Shown here: positions 9,580 to 20,309 of the stretch, piece after piece
Position numbering within the stretch: the first letter of the stretch is position 1
Layout: every line of letters begins with the position of its first letter
NCBI GenBank assembly: GCA_029780695.1
Contig: JAKOYD010000164.1
Location: forward strand, 62,001-126,000
Length of the DNA: 64,000 nucleotides
Reading direction: 5' to 3'
From: Pseudomonadota bacterium
GTDB taxonomy: Bacteria; Pseudomonadota; Gammaproteobacteria; Burkholderiales; Burkholderiaceae_C
Translations under genes and position numbers: made by a program
Notes under the pieces: generated by a model
The model's database searches: none
What the model was told of the DNA's origin: nothing
The model's input: the letters and a program-made list of their open reading frames with translations, nothing else

Positions 9580-10710
9580 CGGCACGAAGCCGTACACGCC
9601 GCCGCTGCGCGTGACCACCACCAGCGTGTTGGCCGCCACCACCGGCGTCGCGGCGATGCCCGACGCGTCCGTCGTCAGGCGGTTGAGCGGGCTGCCATCC
9701 TCGCGCGACAGCAGGTGCACCAGCCCGGTGCTGTCGCCCACCACGACCGAGCGGCCCAGCACCAGCGGGCCGGTCAGGCGGCGCCAGCGCAATGGCTCGG
9801 CCGACCAGGCGCGGTCGCCCGTGTCGGCGCGCCACGACAGCACGCGGCCGTCGGATTCGACGCCGTACACGCGCTCGGCATCGCCCGCCACGCCGGTGGC
9901 GCCGCTGGCGGGCTTGGTCCAGCGCACGTTGCCGCTGGCGGTGTCGACACAGCCGACGGCGTTCTGGAACGCCCGCGCGCACAGCACGTTGCCCTGGCGG
10001 CTGACGCCGCCGACCAGATCGACCAGCCGTTCGACGTCGTTGGTGCCGCGCGCGGCGGCCAGCGGCGCTTCCCAGCGCACATTGCCGTTGTCGGGGTCGA
10101 TGCCGACCATGCGGCCGGCCAGGCCCGCCACCAGTGTGTTGCCCACGGCCTGCAGCATGCCGGCCTGGCGCAGCACCAGCGGCTCGGCCGGGCGGTCCAG
10201 GTGCCAGATGCGCGCGCCGTTGCGGGCGTCGAAGGCGCTGAGCGAGCGGTCGGCCCCCAGCACGAACACGCGCCCGCCGGCCACCAGCGGGGCGGTATAG
10301 CTTTGCGTGACCAGGCGCTGGCGCCACAGCTCGCGGCCACCTTCCAGCGCGACCACCTGGTTGGCGCGCGTGACAACGGCGCTGACCCGGCCGTCGCTGC
10401 CGACACCGCCGGTCAGCGGCGCGCCCGCACTGGCACGGCCCAGTTCGCGGCCGCTGGCGGCGTCGAGCGTGACCATCGTGCCGTCGCCACCGGCCAGCGT
10501 GACCTGCTGGCCCTGCACGCTGACTTGCAGGGGGAAGTCCACCGGCGGAACGCGAACCTGCCAGGCCTGGCGCACGCCCACCAGAGCCAGGTTGGGCGGC
10601 AGCTCGGCCGGTTGCGGGCGCGACGAACCGCCGGCGCAGCCCGCCAGCACGGCTGCCGCCAGCAGCACCCCGGCCAGCGCCACGCCACGGGTGCGGTGCA
10701 GCTTCGTCAT
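9574..10710 (-). CDS. bamB: Outer membrane assembly lipoprotein BamB
   Basis: Lipoprotein of the BAM complex, which folds beta-barrel proteins into the outer membrane. 378 residues with a signal peptide and lipobox VLAGC (Cys25), then PQQ-type beta-propeller repeats across the rest (for example FVLGADRSLSAFDARNGARIW). The start overlaps the yfgM-like stop by 4 bp (ATGA), fixing the start and implying coupling. The stop codon is supplied from within the terminal repeat of the MITE-like element, so the last residue or two may differ from the ancestral protein. Confidence 0.94.
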   Translation of the reverse strand: MTKLHRTRGVALAGVLLAAAVLAGCAGGSSRPQPAELPPNLALVGVRQAWQVRVPPVDFPLQVSVQGQQVTLAGGDGTMVTLDAASGRELGRASAGAPLTGGVGSDGRVSAVVTRANQVVALEGGRELWRQRLVTQSYTAPLVAGGRVFVLGADRSLSAFDARNGARIWHLDRPAEPLVLRQAGMLQAVGNTLVAGLAGRMVGIDPDNGNVRWEAPLAAARGTNDVERLVDLVGGVSRQGNVLCARAFQNAVGCVDTASGNVRWTKPASGATGVAGDAERVYGVESDGRVLSWRADTGDRAWSAEPLRWRRLTGPLVLGRSVVVGDSTGLVHLLSREDGSPLNRLTTDASGIAATPVVAANTLVVVTRSGGVYGFVPD

Positions 10711-11384
10711 GACGCGGCCCCGGTCTTGACGCCGCTGGCGTCGGGGTCAATGCCCAGTGCATTGAGCTTCATGCCGACCAGGCGGCGGTAGTCGCCGCTG
10801 TCGGCCGTCAGGCCCTGGTAGGCCTTGCCGAATTCGGCCACGGCCTGCTCGCGCTTGCCTTGCAGCAGCAGCACGTCGCCCCGGCGGTCGGACGCCAGCG
10901 CGGTGAATTGCGCGGGGAAGCTGCCCGACAGCACCTTCAGCGCCTCGTCGTAGGCTTTTTCGCCCAGCAGCAGCGACGCCAGCCGCAGGCGCGCGACGGC
11001 GCGCAGGCCTTCGTCGGGCGCCTTGTCGGCCACCCAACCGAGCGCGGCCTTGGCTTCGGCGGGCTTGCCCTTTTCTTCGAGCAACTTGGCGCCCTGCAGC
11101 CCGGCGTGGGCGGCATAGGCGGTGCCGCCATAGCGGTCCTTCATGTCGGCCAGCGCACGCTCCACGCGGCTCACGTCGCCGGCCTGCGCGGCGCGGTCGA
11201 CCTCGTCGTACAGCACCGCCGCCAGGCCCGCCTGGCGGCGCTGCCAGTACTGCCAGCCGTTGAATGCCGCGTAAGCGGCCAGCGCGGCGATCAGCACCCA
11301 GGTGATGAGGTTGCCCCACTTGTTCCAGAAGTGTTTGAGCGCGTCGAGCTGTTCCTGCTCTTCAAGGTCGAGATGGGTGGCCAT
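10707..11384 (-). CDS. YfgM-like tetratricopeptide membrane protein
   Basis: 225-residue protein with one membrane segment (about residues 25-42, LITWVLIAALAAYAAFNG) and a periplasmic TPR-like region. In E. coli YfgM binds the SecYEG translocon and periplasmic chaperones; it sits between hisS and bamB just as here. The N-terminus MATHLDLEEQEQLDALKHFW is typical of the betaproteobacterial family. It starts 16 bp after hisS and overlaps bamB by 4 bp. Confidence 0.88.
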   Translation of the reverse strand: MATHLDLEEQEQLDALKHFWNKWGNLITWVLIAALAAYAAFNGWQYWQRRQAGLAAVLYDEVDRAAQAGDVSRVERALADMKDRYGGTAYAAHAGLQGAKLLEEKGKPAEAKAALGWVADKAPDEGLRAVARLRLASLLLGEKAYDEALKVLSGSFPAQFTALASDRRGDVLLLQGKREQAVAEFGKAYQGLTADSGDYRRLVGMKLNALGIDPDASGVKTGAAS

Positions 11385-11400
11385 GCGTGATGTGTGTCGG

Positions 11401-12717
11401 TTAAGCGGTCGATTTTAGGACGTCGCACCAGAGCGCGGGGTCGGTCAGCGACTGGCGCGTCTGCGCGCCGGCGCCGTCGCGCAGCGCCTTGACGGTGACA
11501 CCGCCCGCCGCCAGCTCGTCGGCGCCAAAAATCAGCGCAAAGCGCGCGCCCGATGCGTCGGCCCGTTTGAACTGGCTCTTCATGCTGCCCATGCCCTCGC
11601 CGGCCTGGCCGGCGGCGGCGTGCATCTGCACCGCCACGCCCAGCGCGCGCAGCTGCTGCAGGCAGTGCATGGCCTGCGGCAGCGCGGCGGCGTCGGGAAT
11701 GACGGCGTAGGCGTCGGGCGTCGGCTCCAGCGTGTGCACGCCCTCTTCCTTCAGCAGTTCCAGCACGCGTTCGACGCCCAGCGCCCAGCCCACGGCAGGC
11801 GCCGGCTTGCCGCCGATCTGCTCCACCAGGTAGTCGTAACGTCCGCCGCCGCAAATGGTGCCCTGCGCGCCCAGGCTGTCGGTGATGAATTCGAACACCG
11901 TCAGGTTGTAGTAGTCCAGCCCGCGCACCAGCCTTGGGTTGATGCGCCATTCGACGCCGCTCGCGGCCAGGATGGCCTGCACGGCCTCGAAGTGCCGGCG
12001 CGACGCTTCGCCCAGGTAGTCGATCAGCTTCGGCGCGCCTTCGACCAGCGCCTGCATGGCCGGGTTCTTGGTGTCGAGGATGCGCAGCGGGTTGCTGTGC
12101 AGGCGGCGACGCGCGTCTTCGTCCAGTTGGTCGGCGTGCGCCTGCAGGTAGGCGATCAGCGCCGCGCGGTGTTCCAGCCGCTCGGCGGGCTGGCCCAGGC
12201 TGTTCAGCTCCAGCCGCCAGTTATGGATGCCCAGTTCGCGCCACAGCGCCACGGCCAGCAGGATCAGCTCGGCGTCGACTTCCGGCCCGCCAAAGCCCAG
12301 CGCCTCGGCACCGATCTGGTGGAACTGGCGGTAGCGCCCGCGCTGCGGCCGCTCGCGCCGGAACATCGGCCCCATGTAGAACAGCCGCTTGCCACCTTCG
12401 TACAGCAGGTTGTGCTCGGCCACCGCGCGCACCAGGCCTGCCGTGCCCTCGGGGCGCAGCGCCAAGTGGTCGGCGCGGCCGTGCTGGTCGGCGCGGTCTT
12501 CGAAGGCGTACATCTCCTTCTCGACAATGTCGGTCACTTCACCCAGGCCGCGCGTGTACAACTGCGTCAGCTCCATGATCGGCGTGCGCACGTTGCGGTA
12601 AGCGTGCGCGGCCATCACGCGGCGCACCACCGATTCGAGCCATTCCCAACGCGCCGATTCAGGCGGCAGGATGTCGTTCATGCCCTTGATGGCGGTGATC
12701 TGCGGAGCTTTTGACAT
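11401..12717 (-). CDS. hisS: Histidyl-tRNA synthetase
   Basis: Class II synthetase charging tRNA-His in the cytoplasm. 438 residues. Motif 2 region is [20 protein letters not shown], the histidine-specific [13 protein letters not shown] and GGGRYDYL segments follow, and the C-terminal anticodon-binding domain is present, unlike the HisZ paralogue at 2168-3328. It leads the hisS-yfgM-bamB-der order common in proteobacteria and follows ispG. Confidence 0.96.
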   Translation of the reverse strand: MSKAPQITAIKGMNDILPPESARWEWLESVVRRVMAAHAYRNVRTPIMELTQLYTRGLGEVTDIVEKEMYAFEDRADQHGRADHLALRPEGTAGLVRAVAEHNLLYEGGKRLFYMGPMFRRERPQRGRYRQFHQIGAEALGFGGPEVDAELILLAVALWRELGIHNWRLELNSLGQPAERLEHRAALIAYLQAHADQLDEDARRRLHSNPLRILDTKNPAMQALVEGAPKLIDYLGEASRRHFEAVQAILAASGVEWRINPRLVRGLDYYNLTVFEFITDSLGAQGTICGGGRYDYLVEQIGGKPAPAVGWALGVERVLELLKEEGVHTLEPTPDAYAVIPDAAALPQAMHCLQQLRALGVAVQMHAAAGQAGEGMGSMKSQFKRADASGARFALIFGADELAAGGVTVKALRDGAGAQTRQSLTDPALWCDVLKSTA

Positions 12718-12726
12718 TCAGCGAAT

Positions 12727-12774
12727 ACTATCTATTTGATAGCTGCAAGCGCTTGTCCATAAAGCGCTGGAGCC
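12727..12774 (-). repeat. Dispersed AAGCGC-type repeat, copy c
   Basis: The clearest copy in the window: ACTATCTATTTGATAGCTG followed by CAAGCGCTTGTCCATAAAGCGCTGG. Both the AT arm (TATCTATTTGATA) and the AAGCGCTTG core are near-palindromic. It occupies most of the 67-bp ispG-hisS gap. Confidence 0.65.
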
Positions 12775-12784
12775 AGTTTTTATA

Positions 12785-14053
12785 TCAATTTTGCGTCGCG
12801 CCAAAGCGCTCGGCGATGTAGCGCTCGACGATGGCGTGAAACTCTTGCGCGATGTGCTCGCCGCGCAGCGTCATGGCTTTTTGGCCGTCGATGAACACCG
12901 GCGCGGCCGGCGCCTCGCCGGTGCCGGGCAGGCTGATGCCGATGTCGGCGTGCTTGCTTTCTCCCGGGCCGTTGACGATGCAGCCCATCACCGCCACTTT
13001 CAGCTTTTCAACACCCGGGTAGCGCGTGCGCCACACCGGCATCTGCGCGCGCAGGTGGTCGTCGATCTGCTTGGCCAGTTCCTGAAACGTGGTGCTGGTG
13101 GTGCGCCCGCAGCCAGGGCAGGCGGTGACGCTGGGCACGAAGATGCGCAGGCCGAGCGACTGCAGAATCTCGCTGGCAATCACCACTTCCTGCGTGCGCG
13201 CCTCGCCCGGCTGCGGCGTCAGGCTGACGCGGATGGTGTCGCCAATGCCTTCCTGCAGCAGGATGGCCAGCGCCGTGCTGGACGCCACGGTGCCCTTGGT
13301 GCCCATGCCCGCCTCGGTGAGGCCTAGGTGCAGCGGATAGGTGCAGCGGCGCGCCAGCTCTCGATACACCGCTATCAAATCCTGTACGCCGCTGACCTTG
13401 CAGCTGAGGATCACCTGCTGCGGCGCCATGCCCATCTCGACCGCCTGGCTGGCCGAGCCGATGGCGGACTGGATCAGCGCCTCGTACATGACCTGGCGCG
13501 CCTCCCACGGCTGGGCGCGCGCCGCGTTCTGGTCCATCAGGCCGGCCAGCAGTTCTTGATCGAGGCTGCCCCAGTTGACGCCGATGCGCACCGGCTTGTC
13601 CCACTTCAGCGCCGCCTCGATCATCTGGCCGAACTGCGCGTCCTTCTTGGCGCCCTTGCCCACGTTGCCCGGGTTGATGCGGTATTTGGACAGCGCCTGC
13701 GCGCAGTCCGGAAAATCGGTCAGCAGCCGGTGGCCGTTGTAATGAAAGTCGCCGATCAGCGGCACGTCGACGCCCATGCGGTCGAGCTGCTCGCGGATGT
13801 AGGGCACCTGCGCCGCCGCCTCGGGCGTGTTGACGGTGATGCGTACCAGCTCGCTGCCGGCCAGCGCCAGCTCTTTCACCTGAATGGCGGTGCCGATGGC
13901 GTCCACCGTGTCGGTGTTGGTCATCGACTGCACCCGCACCGGGGCGTCGCCCCCCACGGTGACCACGCGCTGGCCCCACACCACGCGCCCCTGCAAGGAG
14001 CGGCGCGGCGCCGGTTGAGCCACGGCGACGGGCGCTTGAACCTCAGTCGTCAT
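12785..14053 (-). CDS. ispG: 4-hydroxy-3-methylbut-2-enyl diphosphate synthase IspG
   Basis: Iron-sulphur enzyme of the MEP isoprenoid pathway that converts methylerythritol cyclodiphosphate to HMBPP. 422 residues. The N-terminal TIM barrel opens with the VQSMTNTDT motif, and the C-terminal domain holds the three cluster cysteines in [11 protein letters not shown] and GCIVNGPGE. The first 20 or so residues are a Pro/Ala-rich extension. It lies between rodZ and hisS, a usual place. Confidence 0.95.
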   Translation of the reverse strand: MTTEVQAPVAVAQPAPRRSLQGRVVWGQRVVTVGGDAPVRVQSMTNTDTVDAIGTAIQVKELALAGSELVRITVNTPEAAAQVPYIREQLDRMGVDVPLIGDFHYNGHRLLTDFPDCAQALSKYRINPGNVGKGAKKDAQFGQMIEAALKWDKPVRIGVNWGSLDQELLAGLMDQNAARAQPWEARQVMYEALIQSAIGSASQAVEMGMAPQQVILSCKVSGVQDLIAVYRELARRCTYPLHLGLTEAGMGTKGTVASSTALAILLQEGIGDTIRVSLTPQPGEARTQEVVIASEILQSLGLRIFVPSVTACPGCGRTTSTTFQELAKQIDDHLRAQMPVWRTRYPGVEKLKVAVMGCIVNGPGESKHADIGISLPGTGEAPAAPVFIDGQKAMTLRGEHIAQEFHAIVERYIAERFGATQN

Positions 14054-14094
14054 TCAAATTCTCCGAAGCGCCGCCCGCGCCCTTCGCCCTCGCT

Positions 14095-14222
14095 CAGGGC
14101 TGCGCAGCAAGCCCTTTCCAATGGCCGCGGAGCAGGCCACGCCGGAACGCCGCGGAACGGGCTTGGCCCGGCCACCGGCGTTGTCCCCCTGGGGGGAAGG
14201 CGCCGCGGGCGACTCAGGGGGG
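14095..14222 (-). repeat. Gene-3'-end GC-rich repeat, copy 4 (after rodZ)
   Basis: Starts at the base after the rodZ stop and runs toward ispG. This copy is close to the consensus: CCCCCCTGAGTCGCC stem with its CCAGGGGG partner, GACAACGCC...GGCGTTC arm, GGCCTGCTCCGCGGCC end and GCTTGCTGCGCAGCCC tail. Confidence 0.6.
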
Positions 14223-15128
14223 TCATTTGACTTGAAAACGAGACACCGTCGTCTTGCTGAGCGCCCGGTGGTTGAACGGCTCGCCGCGCACGCTGACGTC
14301 CACCGCATCCTTGCGACCGATGGTGACCGACAACGGCACGTCGCCGCTCACGCCCACGGTTTCGCCCGCGCTGAGCGCCCGGTTGATCAGCTGCTTGCCG
14401 GCCGCGTCGCGCACCGTCACCCAGGTTTCCGCCTTGGCGACGAATTGCAGCAGCTCGGCGCTGGCGCCGGGCCGTGACGCGTCGGCCGCAGGGGCGGCGG
14501 CGGCGGCGGTGGCCGGGGCCGGGCTGGTCTGCTCGGCCGACGCGGCGCCCGCCGGCATTTCAGCAGGCGTCGGCTCGGCGGCAGGCGCGGGCGCGGCGGC
14601 CTCCCGCGCGGTGTCCGCGCTGACCGGCGCATCGGCAGGCGCGGGCGGATTCAGCTGAATCGGCAGCGTGGGCAGAAACCACAGCGCCGCGGCACCCAGC
14701 ACCAGGGCGGCAATCGCGATCAGCAACGGGCGCGAGAAGTTGCTGGCCAGCATTGGCGTCGGGCCATCGCCGCTGCGGCGAAACGGCTGGTTGATGTTTT
14801 GCGCCGGCGCCTTCAGACCCGGAGCCGACGCCGGCATGCGTTCGAGCACCGGCGCCGGATCGGCCCCAAAGGCGCGGCAGATGGCCGACGCCAGACCGCG
14901 CGCAAAGGTCACGTCGGGCAATTGGTCCAGCCGGTCGTTTTCGAGCGCGTCCAGCTTTTGCGGCGACACCTTCATGGCGCTGGCCAGCAGCACGGCGTCG
15001 ACACCGGCGGCTTCACGCAGCTGGCGCAGCATGGCACCGGCCGATGCGGGCGGCGCGCTGGTGGGGGCCGCGGCCGGTGTCGGTGCGGTCTCCGCTTCGG
15101 GTTGGGTATCGGCGTTGCGTTCACTCAT
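14223..15128 (-). CDS. RodZ-like helix-turn-helix membrane protein
   Basis: 301 residues: N-terminal helix-turn-helix domain (LRQLREAAGVDAVLLASAMK and the next 45 residues), one membrane segment (PLLIAIAALVLGAAALWFLP), a long Ala/Pro/Thr-rich linker and a C-terminal DUF4115 domain. This is the architecture of RodZ, which links MreB to the membrane in cell-shape control. ATG 15128 overlaps the pilF stop (GATGAGTGA), which decides against the ATG six codons upstream. The low-complexity linker is longer than the two folded parts need and is probably disordered. Confidence 0.85.
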   Translation of the reverse strand: MSERNADTQPEAETAPTPAAAPTSAPPASAGAMLRQLREAAGVDAVLLASAMKVSPQKLDALENDRLDQLPDVTFARGLASAICRAFGADPAPVLERMPASAPGLKAPAQNINQPFRRSGDGPTPMLASNFSRPLLIAIAALVLGAAALWFLPTLPIQLNPPAPADAPVSADTAREAAAPAPAAEPTPAEMPAGAASAEQTSPAPATAAAAAPAADASRPGASAELLQFVAKAETWVTVRDAAGKQLINRALSAGETVGVSGDVPLSVTIGRKDAVDVSVRGEPFNHRALSKTTVSRFQVK

Positions 15129-15945
15129 CGAAAGCGCCCCGTTCATAGTTCAGCAATTCACGCGATTGGGGAAAACGGCGGCGCAGTTGCGCCGCCAGTT
15201 GCTCCATCGCCTGGCGGTTATTCAAACGCCGCTCCACCTTGATGCCCAGCCACAGCGATTCGGCATTGGCCAGTTCGCTGTTGTTCAGGCGCCGGATGTA
15301 GAACTGCGCGCGTGTCTGGTCGCCGCGCCGGTACAGCAGCTGCGCCAGGTTGAAGGCGGTCACCGGGTTGCCGGCGTCCAGCTCATAGGACCGCATCAGC
15401 GTGGCTTCGGCCTGCTCCAGCTGGCCGGCGCGCGCCTGGCAGATGCCCTGGGTCATCAGCGTGCGGGCGCGGTCGCGGTAGGTGGGCACGGCCACGGCGC
15501 GCTGAAACCAGGGCATGGCGTCGGCAAAGCGCCCGGCCTGGCAGTGCAGCCAGCCCACGTTGTGCATGGCCGAGGCATCGCGCGGATTGAGCGCAATGGC
15601 GCGCTGGAAGTGCGACAGCGCCATCGCGTCGTCGCCCAGCGCCATGTAGATCAGGCCGCCCAGGTTGTAGGCGTCGGCGTAGTTGGGGTCGGCCTGCAGG
15701 GCTTTTTTCTGCTCGTCCAGCGCGACCACGTGCTGCCCGTTTTCGTAGTAGCTGGTGGCCAGCATCAGGCGGGTGCGCGCGCGCTTGCGCACTTCGGTCT
15801 CGTCGGACGCGGTCTGGAATTCGGGCGGCACCTCGGTCAGGCCGGGGCCGGCGCTGCAACCGGCCAGCCAGGGCGCAAGGCCCAGCGCACCCAGCGCCAG
15901 CAGCGCCGACGCCAACCAGACCGGACGGGGAGCCAACATGGTCAT
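15121..15945 (-). CDS. pilF: Type IV pilus biogenesis lipoprotein PilF/PilW
   Basis: 274-residue outer-membrane lipoprotein of tetratricopeptide repeats that helps assemble the PilQ secretin. Signal peptide with lipobox WLAGC (Cys30), followed by at least five TPR units (for example NYADAYNLGGLIYMALGDD). The start ATG shares one base with the rlmN stop (TGATG) and the stop overlaps rodZ, so rlmN-pilF-rodZ are translationally coupled. The order ndk-rlmN-pilF-rodZ-ispG-hisS is conserved in proteobacteria. Confidence 0.92.
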   Translation of the reverse strand: MTMLAPRPVWLASALLALGALGLAPWLAGCSAGPGLTEVPPEFQTASDETEVRKRARTRLMLATSYYENGQHVVALDEQKKALQADPNYADAYNLGGLIYMALGDDAMALSHFQRAIALNPRDASAMHNVGWLHCQAGRFADAMPWFQRAVAVPTYRDRARTLMTQGICQARAGQLEQAEATLMRSYELDAGNPVTAFNLAQLLYRRGDQTRAQFYIRRLNNSELANAESLWLGIKVERRLNNRQAMEQLAAQLRRRFPQSRELLNYERGAFDE

Positions 15946-17096
15946 CAAGCCCCTTTCGTGGGCGCCAGGGCCGAAACGGGATGCAGCACCACCGTGCGCT
16001 GGCGCGCAATGCGCTCGTGCACGCGGGTGCGGTCCTGCACGTCGCCCGCCAGCTGGCCGCACGCGGCGTCGATGTCGTCACCGCGCGTCTTGCGCACCGT
16101 GGTGACGATACCCGCCTCGTTCAGCAGCTTGCCAAAGGCCATTACGCGCGCCATGGGCGATCGCGTCAGCCCCGACTGCGGGAACGGGTTGAACGGAATC
16201 AGGTTGAACTTGCAGCGCAGGCCGTCCTGCCCGTGGCGGCGCACCAGCGCGATCAGGGCCTGCGCCTGCTCGGGCGAATCGTTGACGCCGTCGAGCATGC
16301 AGTATTCAAAGGTGATGAAGTCGCGCGGCGCCGACGCCAGGTAGGCTGTGCAGGTGCGCAGCAGTTCATCGATGGGGTATTTGCGGTTGAGCGGGACCAG
16401 GTGGTCGCGCAGCGCGTCGGTGGGTGCATGCAGCGACACCGCCAGCGCCACCGGGCAGTCGCGCGCCAGGCGCTCGATCATGGGCACCACGCCCGAGGTC
16501 GACACCGTCACACGCCGGCGCGACAGGCCGTAGCCGTGGTCGTCGAGCATGGTGCGCAGCGCGGGCACCAGCCGGTCATAATTTTGTAGCGGCTCGCCCA
16601 TGCCCATCATGACGATGTTCGAGATCACGCGTTCGTCGGTCTTGAGGTGCTGCCGCAAGAAGTGCTCGGCAAACCACAACTGGGCGACGATTTCGGCCGT
16701 GGTCAGATTGCGGCTGAAGCCCTGGTGACCGGTGGAGCAAAAGCGGCAGTTGACCGCACAACCCGCTTGCGACGACACGCACAGCGTGCCCCGGTCGTCC
16801 TCGGGGATGAACACGGCCTCGACGGCATCACCGCCGCCGACGTCGAACAGCCACTTGACGGTGCCGTCCTTCGACTCGTGCTGGGTGATGACGGGCAGCG
16901 CCGTCACGGTGGCGCGGCCGGCGAGCTTGTCGCGCAAGGACTTGGCCAGATCGGTCATCTGGCCGAAGTCAGCCACGCCGCGCTGGTGAATCCAGCGGAA
17001 CAGTTGCGTGGCGCGAAAGCGTTTTTCGCCCAGCGATTCGCAGAACGCAGTCAACCCGTCGAGGTCGAAATCGAGCAGGTTGACGGTCGTGTTCAT
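15945..17096 (-). CDS. rlmN: Dual-specificity 23S rRNA/tRNA methyltransferase RlmN
   Basis: Radical SAM enzyme that methylates C2 of A2503 in 23S rRNA and A37 in some tRNAs. 383 residues from ATG 17096, the usual length. The radical SAM cluster motif CxxxCxxC is [10 protein letters not shown] (Cys113, 117, 120), and the second catalytic cysteine near the C-terminus lies in [12 protein letters not shown]. An upstream ATG in frame would give an unsupported N-terminus. It is followed by pilF with a one-base overlap. Confidence 0.96.
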   Translation of the reverse strand: MNTTVNLLDFDLDGLTAFCESLGEKRFRATQLFRWIHQRGVADFGQMTDLAKSLRDKLAGRATVTALPVITQHESKDGTVKWLFDVGGGDAVEAVFIPEDDRGTLCVSSQAGCAVNCRFCSTGHQGFSRNLTTAEIVAQLWFAEHFLRQHLKTDERVISNIVMMGMGEPLQNYDRLVPALRTMLDDHGYGLSRRRVTVSTSGVVPMIERLARDCPVALAVSLHAPTDALRDHLVPLNRKYPIDELLRTCTAYLASAPRDFITFEYCMLDGVNDSPEQAQALIALVRRHGQDGLRCKFNLIPFNPFPQSGLTRSPMARVMAFGKLLNEAGIVTTVRKTRGDDIDAACGQLAGDVQDRTRVHERIARQRTVVLHPVSALAPTKGA

Positions 17097-17121
17097 GCCA
17101 GCGGGCCAGTGCCGCGTGCGA

Positions 17122-17547
17122 TCAACGCGAGTAGATCGCCAGGCCGGGGAAGAAGAAGGCCACTTCCACGGCAGCGGTTTCGGGCGCGTCCGAGCCGTGC
17201 ACGGCGTTGGCGTCGATGCTGTCGGCAAAGTCGGCGCGGATGGTGCCCTTGTCGGCCTTCTTGGGGTCGGTGGCGCCCATCAGTTCGCGGTTCTTGGCAA
17301 TGGCGCCCTCGCCTTCCAGCACCTGGATCATCACCGGGCCGGAGATCATGAAGCTGACCAGGTCCTTGAAGAAAGGGCGCTCCTTGTGCACGGCGTAGAA
17401 CTGCTCGGCTTCGCGCTGCGACAGGTGCTGCATGCGGGCGGCGATGACTTTCAAGCCAGCAGCCTCGAAACGGGCGTAGATCTGGCCGATGACGTTCTTG
17501 GCGACGGCGTCGGGCTTGATGATGGAGAGGGTGCGTTCGGTGGCCAT
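17122..17547 (-). CDS. ndk: Nucleoside diphosphate kinase
   Basis: Balances nucleoside triphosphate pools by transferring the gamma phosphate through a phosphohistidine. 141 residues, the family length, with the active-site NAVHGSDAP (His117). ATG 17547 gives the standard [15 protein letters not shown] start. It is the first gene of the long minus-strand run to purA; a TAAAAT sequence at 17607-17612 could be a -10 box, but there is no good -35. Confidence 0.96.
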   Translation of the reverse strand: MATERTLSIIKPDAVAKNVIGQIYARFEAAGLKVIAARMQHLSQREAEQFYAVHKERPFFKDLVSFMISGPVMIQVLEGEGAIAKNRELMGATDPKKADKGTIRADFADSIDANAVHGSDAPETAAVEVAFFFPGLAIYSR

Positions 17548-17740
17548 TTTTGAGGAGTTTCCTGAAGTTTTATGAAACGCGTCTGCCGCGTTGGGCAAAG
17601 CCATTGATTTTAACCGGCGACAGCGGCCAGCGCAGGCCCGTGGCATGACCGGCACCGGGCGCCTGCACGCGGGCCGCGCCGCACGGGCCGGACATGGCGG
17701 GCACCGCGCCCACGCCCGGTTCATGAATGTTTTCAGCCGC

Positions 17741-17782
17741 CAGCGCTGGCTGTATCAGCGCATGCAGCTATCAAAAAATGAG
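17741..17782. repeat. Dispersed AAGCGC-type repeat, degenerate copy d
   Basis: CAGCGCTGGCTGTATCAGCG followed by ATGCAGCTATCAAAAAATGA, matching the family in the reverse orientation with an eroded core. It borders the rluB stop codon. Confidence 0.35.
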
Positions 17783-19305
17783 TCAGCGGCTGCGCCCGCC
17801 GCGCGAGCCGCCGCCCCGCGGGCCGCCGCTGCCGCGGGGTCCGCCCGAGCGCGGACCGCCCGCCGGGCCTGCACCGCCCGGCCCCCCGCGCCGGCCGCCG
17901 GGGCCGCCGCGCGCGGCGTTCTGCCGCTGGCGCTGAAAACTGTCTGCGCCGATGTAGCCCTGCGAGGTCTTGAGCGGATCGGGTTGCTGGCTGCCGCCGC
18001 TGCCGCCCTGCCCGCCGCCAGGGCCACGGCGGCGCGGGGCGCTGCCGAACGGCCGCGGCGCATCGTCCTGCGGGCGGGCGCCGGTCACGTTGGGGCGCGG
18101 GCCGCTGCCCTTGCCGCGGTCGCTGCGCGCGCGGCGCGGCTTGTCCTGCGGCAGCGGGCGCGGCTCGGGCGCGCCGCGGATCACGCGCTCGGGCGTGCCC
18201 GAGGCCTCGCCCAGCGCGCGGATGTCGCGCTCGCCCAGGTCCATCCACATGCCGCGCCGCAGGCCGCGCGGCAGCATCATGGCGCCGTAGCGGATGCGGA
18301 TGAGCCGGCTGACCGCGTGGCCCACGCTCTCGATCATGCGGCGCACCTCGCGGTTGCGGCCTTCGCTGATGGTCACGCGGTACCACTGGTTGGCGCCCTC
18401 GCCCAGGCCTTCTTCCTTGATCGAGCTGAACTGCGCCATGCCGTCGTCGAGCGGCACGCCGTCCAACAGGCGCTGCTTTTCGTCGTCGCTTAAAGGCCCC
18501 AGCACGCGCACGGCGTATTCGCGCTCCAGCCCAAAGCGCGGGTGCATCAAGCGGTTGGCCAGCTCGCCCGAGTTGGTGAACAGCAGCAGGCCTTCGGTGT
18601 TCAGGTCGAGCCGGCCGACCGACTGCCATTTGCCCTGCCCCGGCTGCAGGCGCGGCAGCTTGCGGAACACGGTGGGGCGGTTCTGCGGGTCGTCCATGGT
18701 GACGACTTCGCCCACCGGCTTGTGATAGGCCAGCACGCGCGCCGGCGGCGGGGCGATGCGCACCTTGATCGGCCGGCCATTGACCTTGACCGTGTCGCCG
18801 AACTGGATGCGCTGGCCGACGTGCGCCGGCTGGTTGTTGACGCTGATGCGACCTTCGAGGATGAGCTGCTCCATCTCCAGACGCGAGCCCAGGCCCGCCT
18901 GCGCCAGCACCTTGTGCAGCTTGGGCGTGTCGGCCTGCGGCAGCAGCACGCGCTTGGCAAGCCCGGCGGGCGCATTGGCCTCGACGTCGAAGCGGCCGGA
19001 CAGCACGTCGTCGATGGCGACCGGGGCGTCGGCTTCGGCAGCGTCGGTGACCGTCGCATCGGCCGTGGCGTCCGTGGCGTCGGCAGCAGCCTCAGGCAGC
19101 CCGGCCGGCTGCGCTGCGGCGGGATCATCCGTGGCGGTGGCGGCGGCCGCATCGGGCGCAGCCTGCACGGACTCATCCGCTATCTTTTCAGAAGCATCCA
19201 GCGCCCTATCAGCTTGCGCTGGCGCCGGTTTTTTTCTTGAACGCGCCGGTCGAGCCGGACGGTCTTCGGGTGCGCTGGGCAACGGGTCGATCGGCTCGTC
19301 GGTGT

Positions 19306-19309
<4 letters not shown>
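17783..19309 (-). CDS. 23S rRNA pseudouridine synthase, RluB-like, with RG-rich tail
   Basis: 508 residues. An Ala/Asp-rich N-terminal extension (1-120) precedes an S4 RNA-binding domain (129-180) and a pseudouridine synthase domain with [11 protein letters not shown] at 232-242 (catalytic Asp235). From about residue 385 to the end the protein is Arg/Gly/Pro-rich with repeated GGPRG-type units. RluB of E. coli modifies U2605 of 23S rRNA and is about 290 residues, so both ends are extra. A degenerate copy of the dispersed repeat (about 19178-19215) is translated inside the N-terminal extension. The start overlaps scpB by 4 bp. Confidence 0.88.
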
Positions 19310-20139
<830 letters not shown>

Positions 20140-20309
20140 AAAAAGTCGGTCGCTTCCGAATCAAGATGAGGGTCGAACGCGCGGGTCAAGGGGTCACGCC
20201 TGGCCAGCAAGCGGAAAGCGGCGTCAAGCCTGGATGAAGCGGCGCCACCAGACGGCGGTGCCGGACGTTTCGGGATCGCCGCGCGGCAGTGGCCGCGCGC
20301 GTCACTTCG

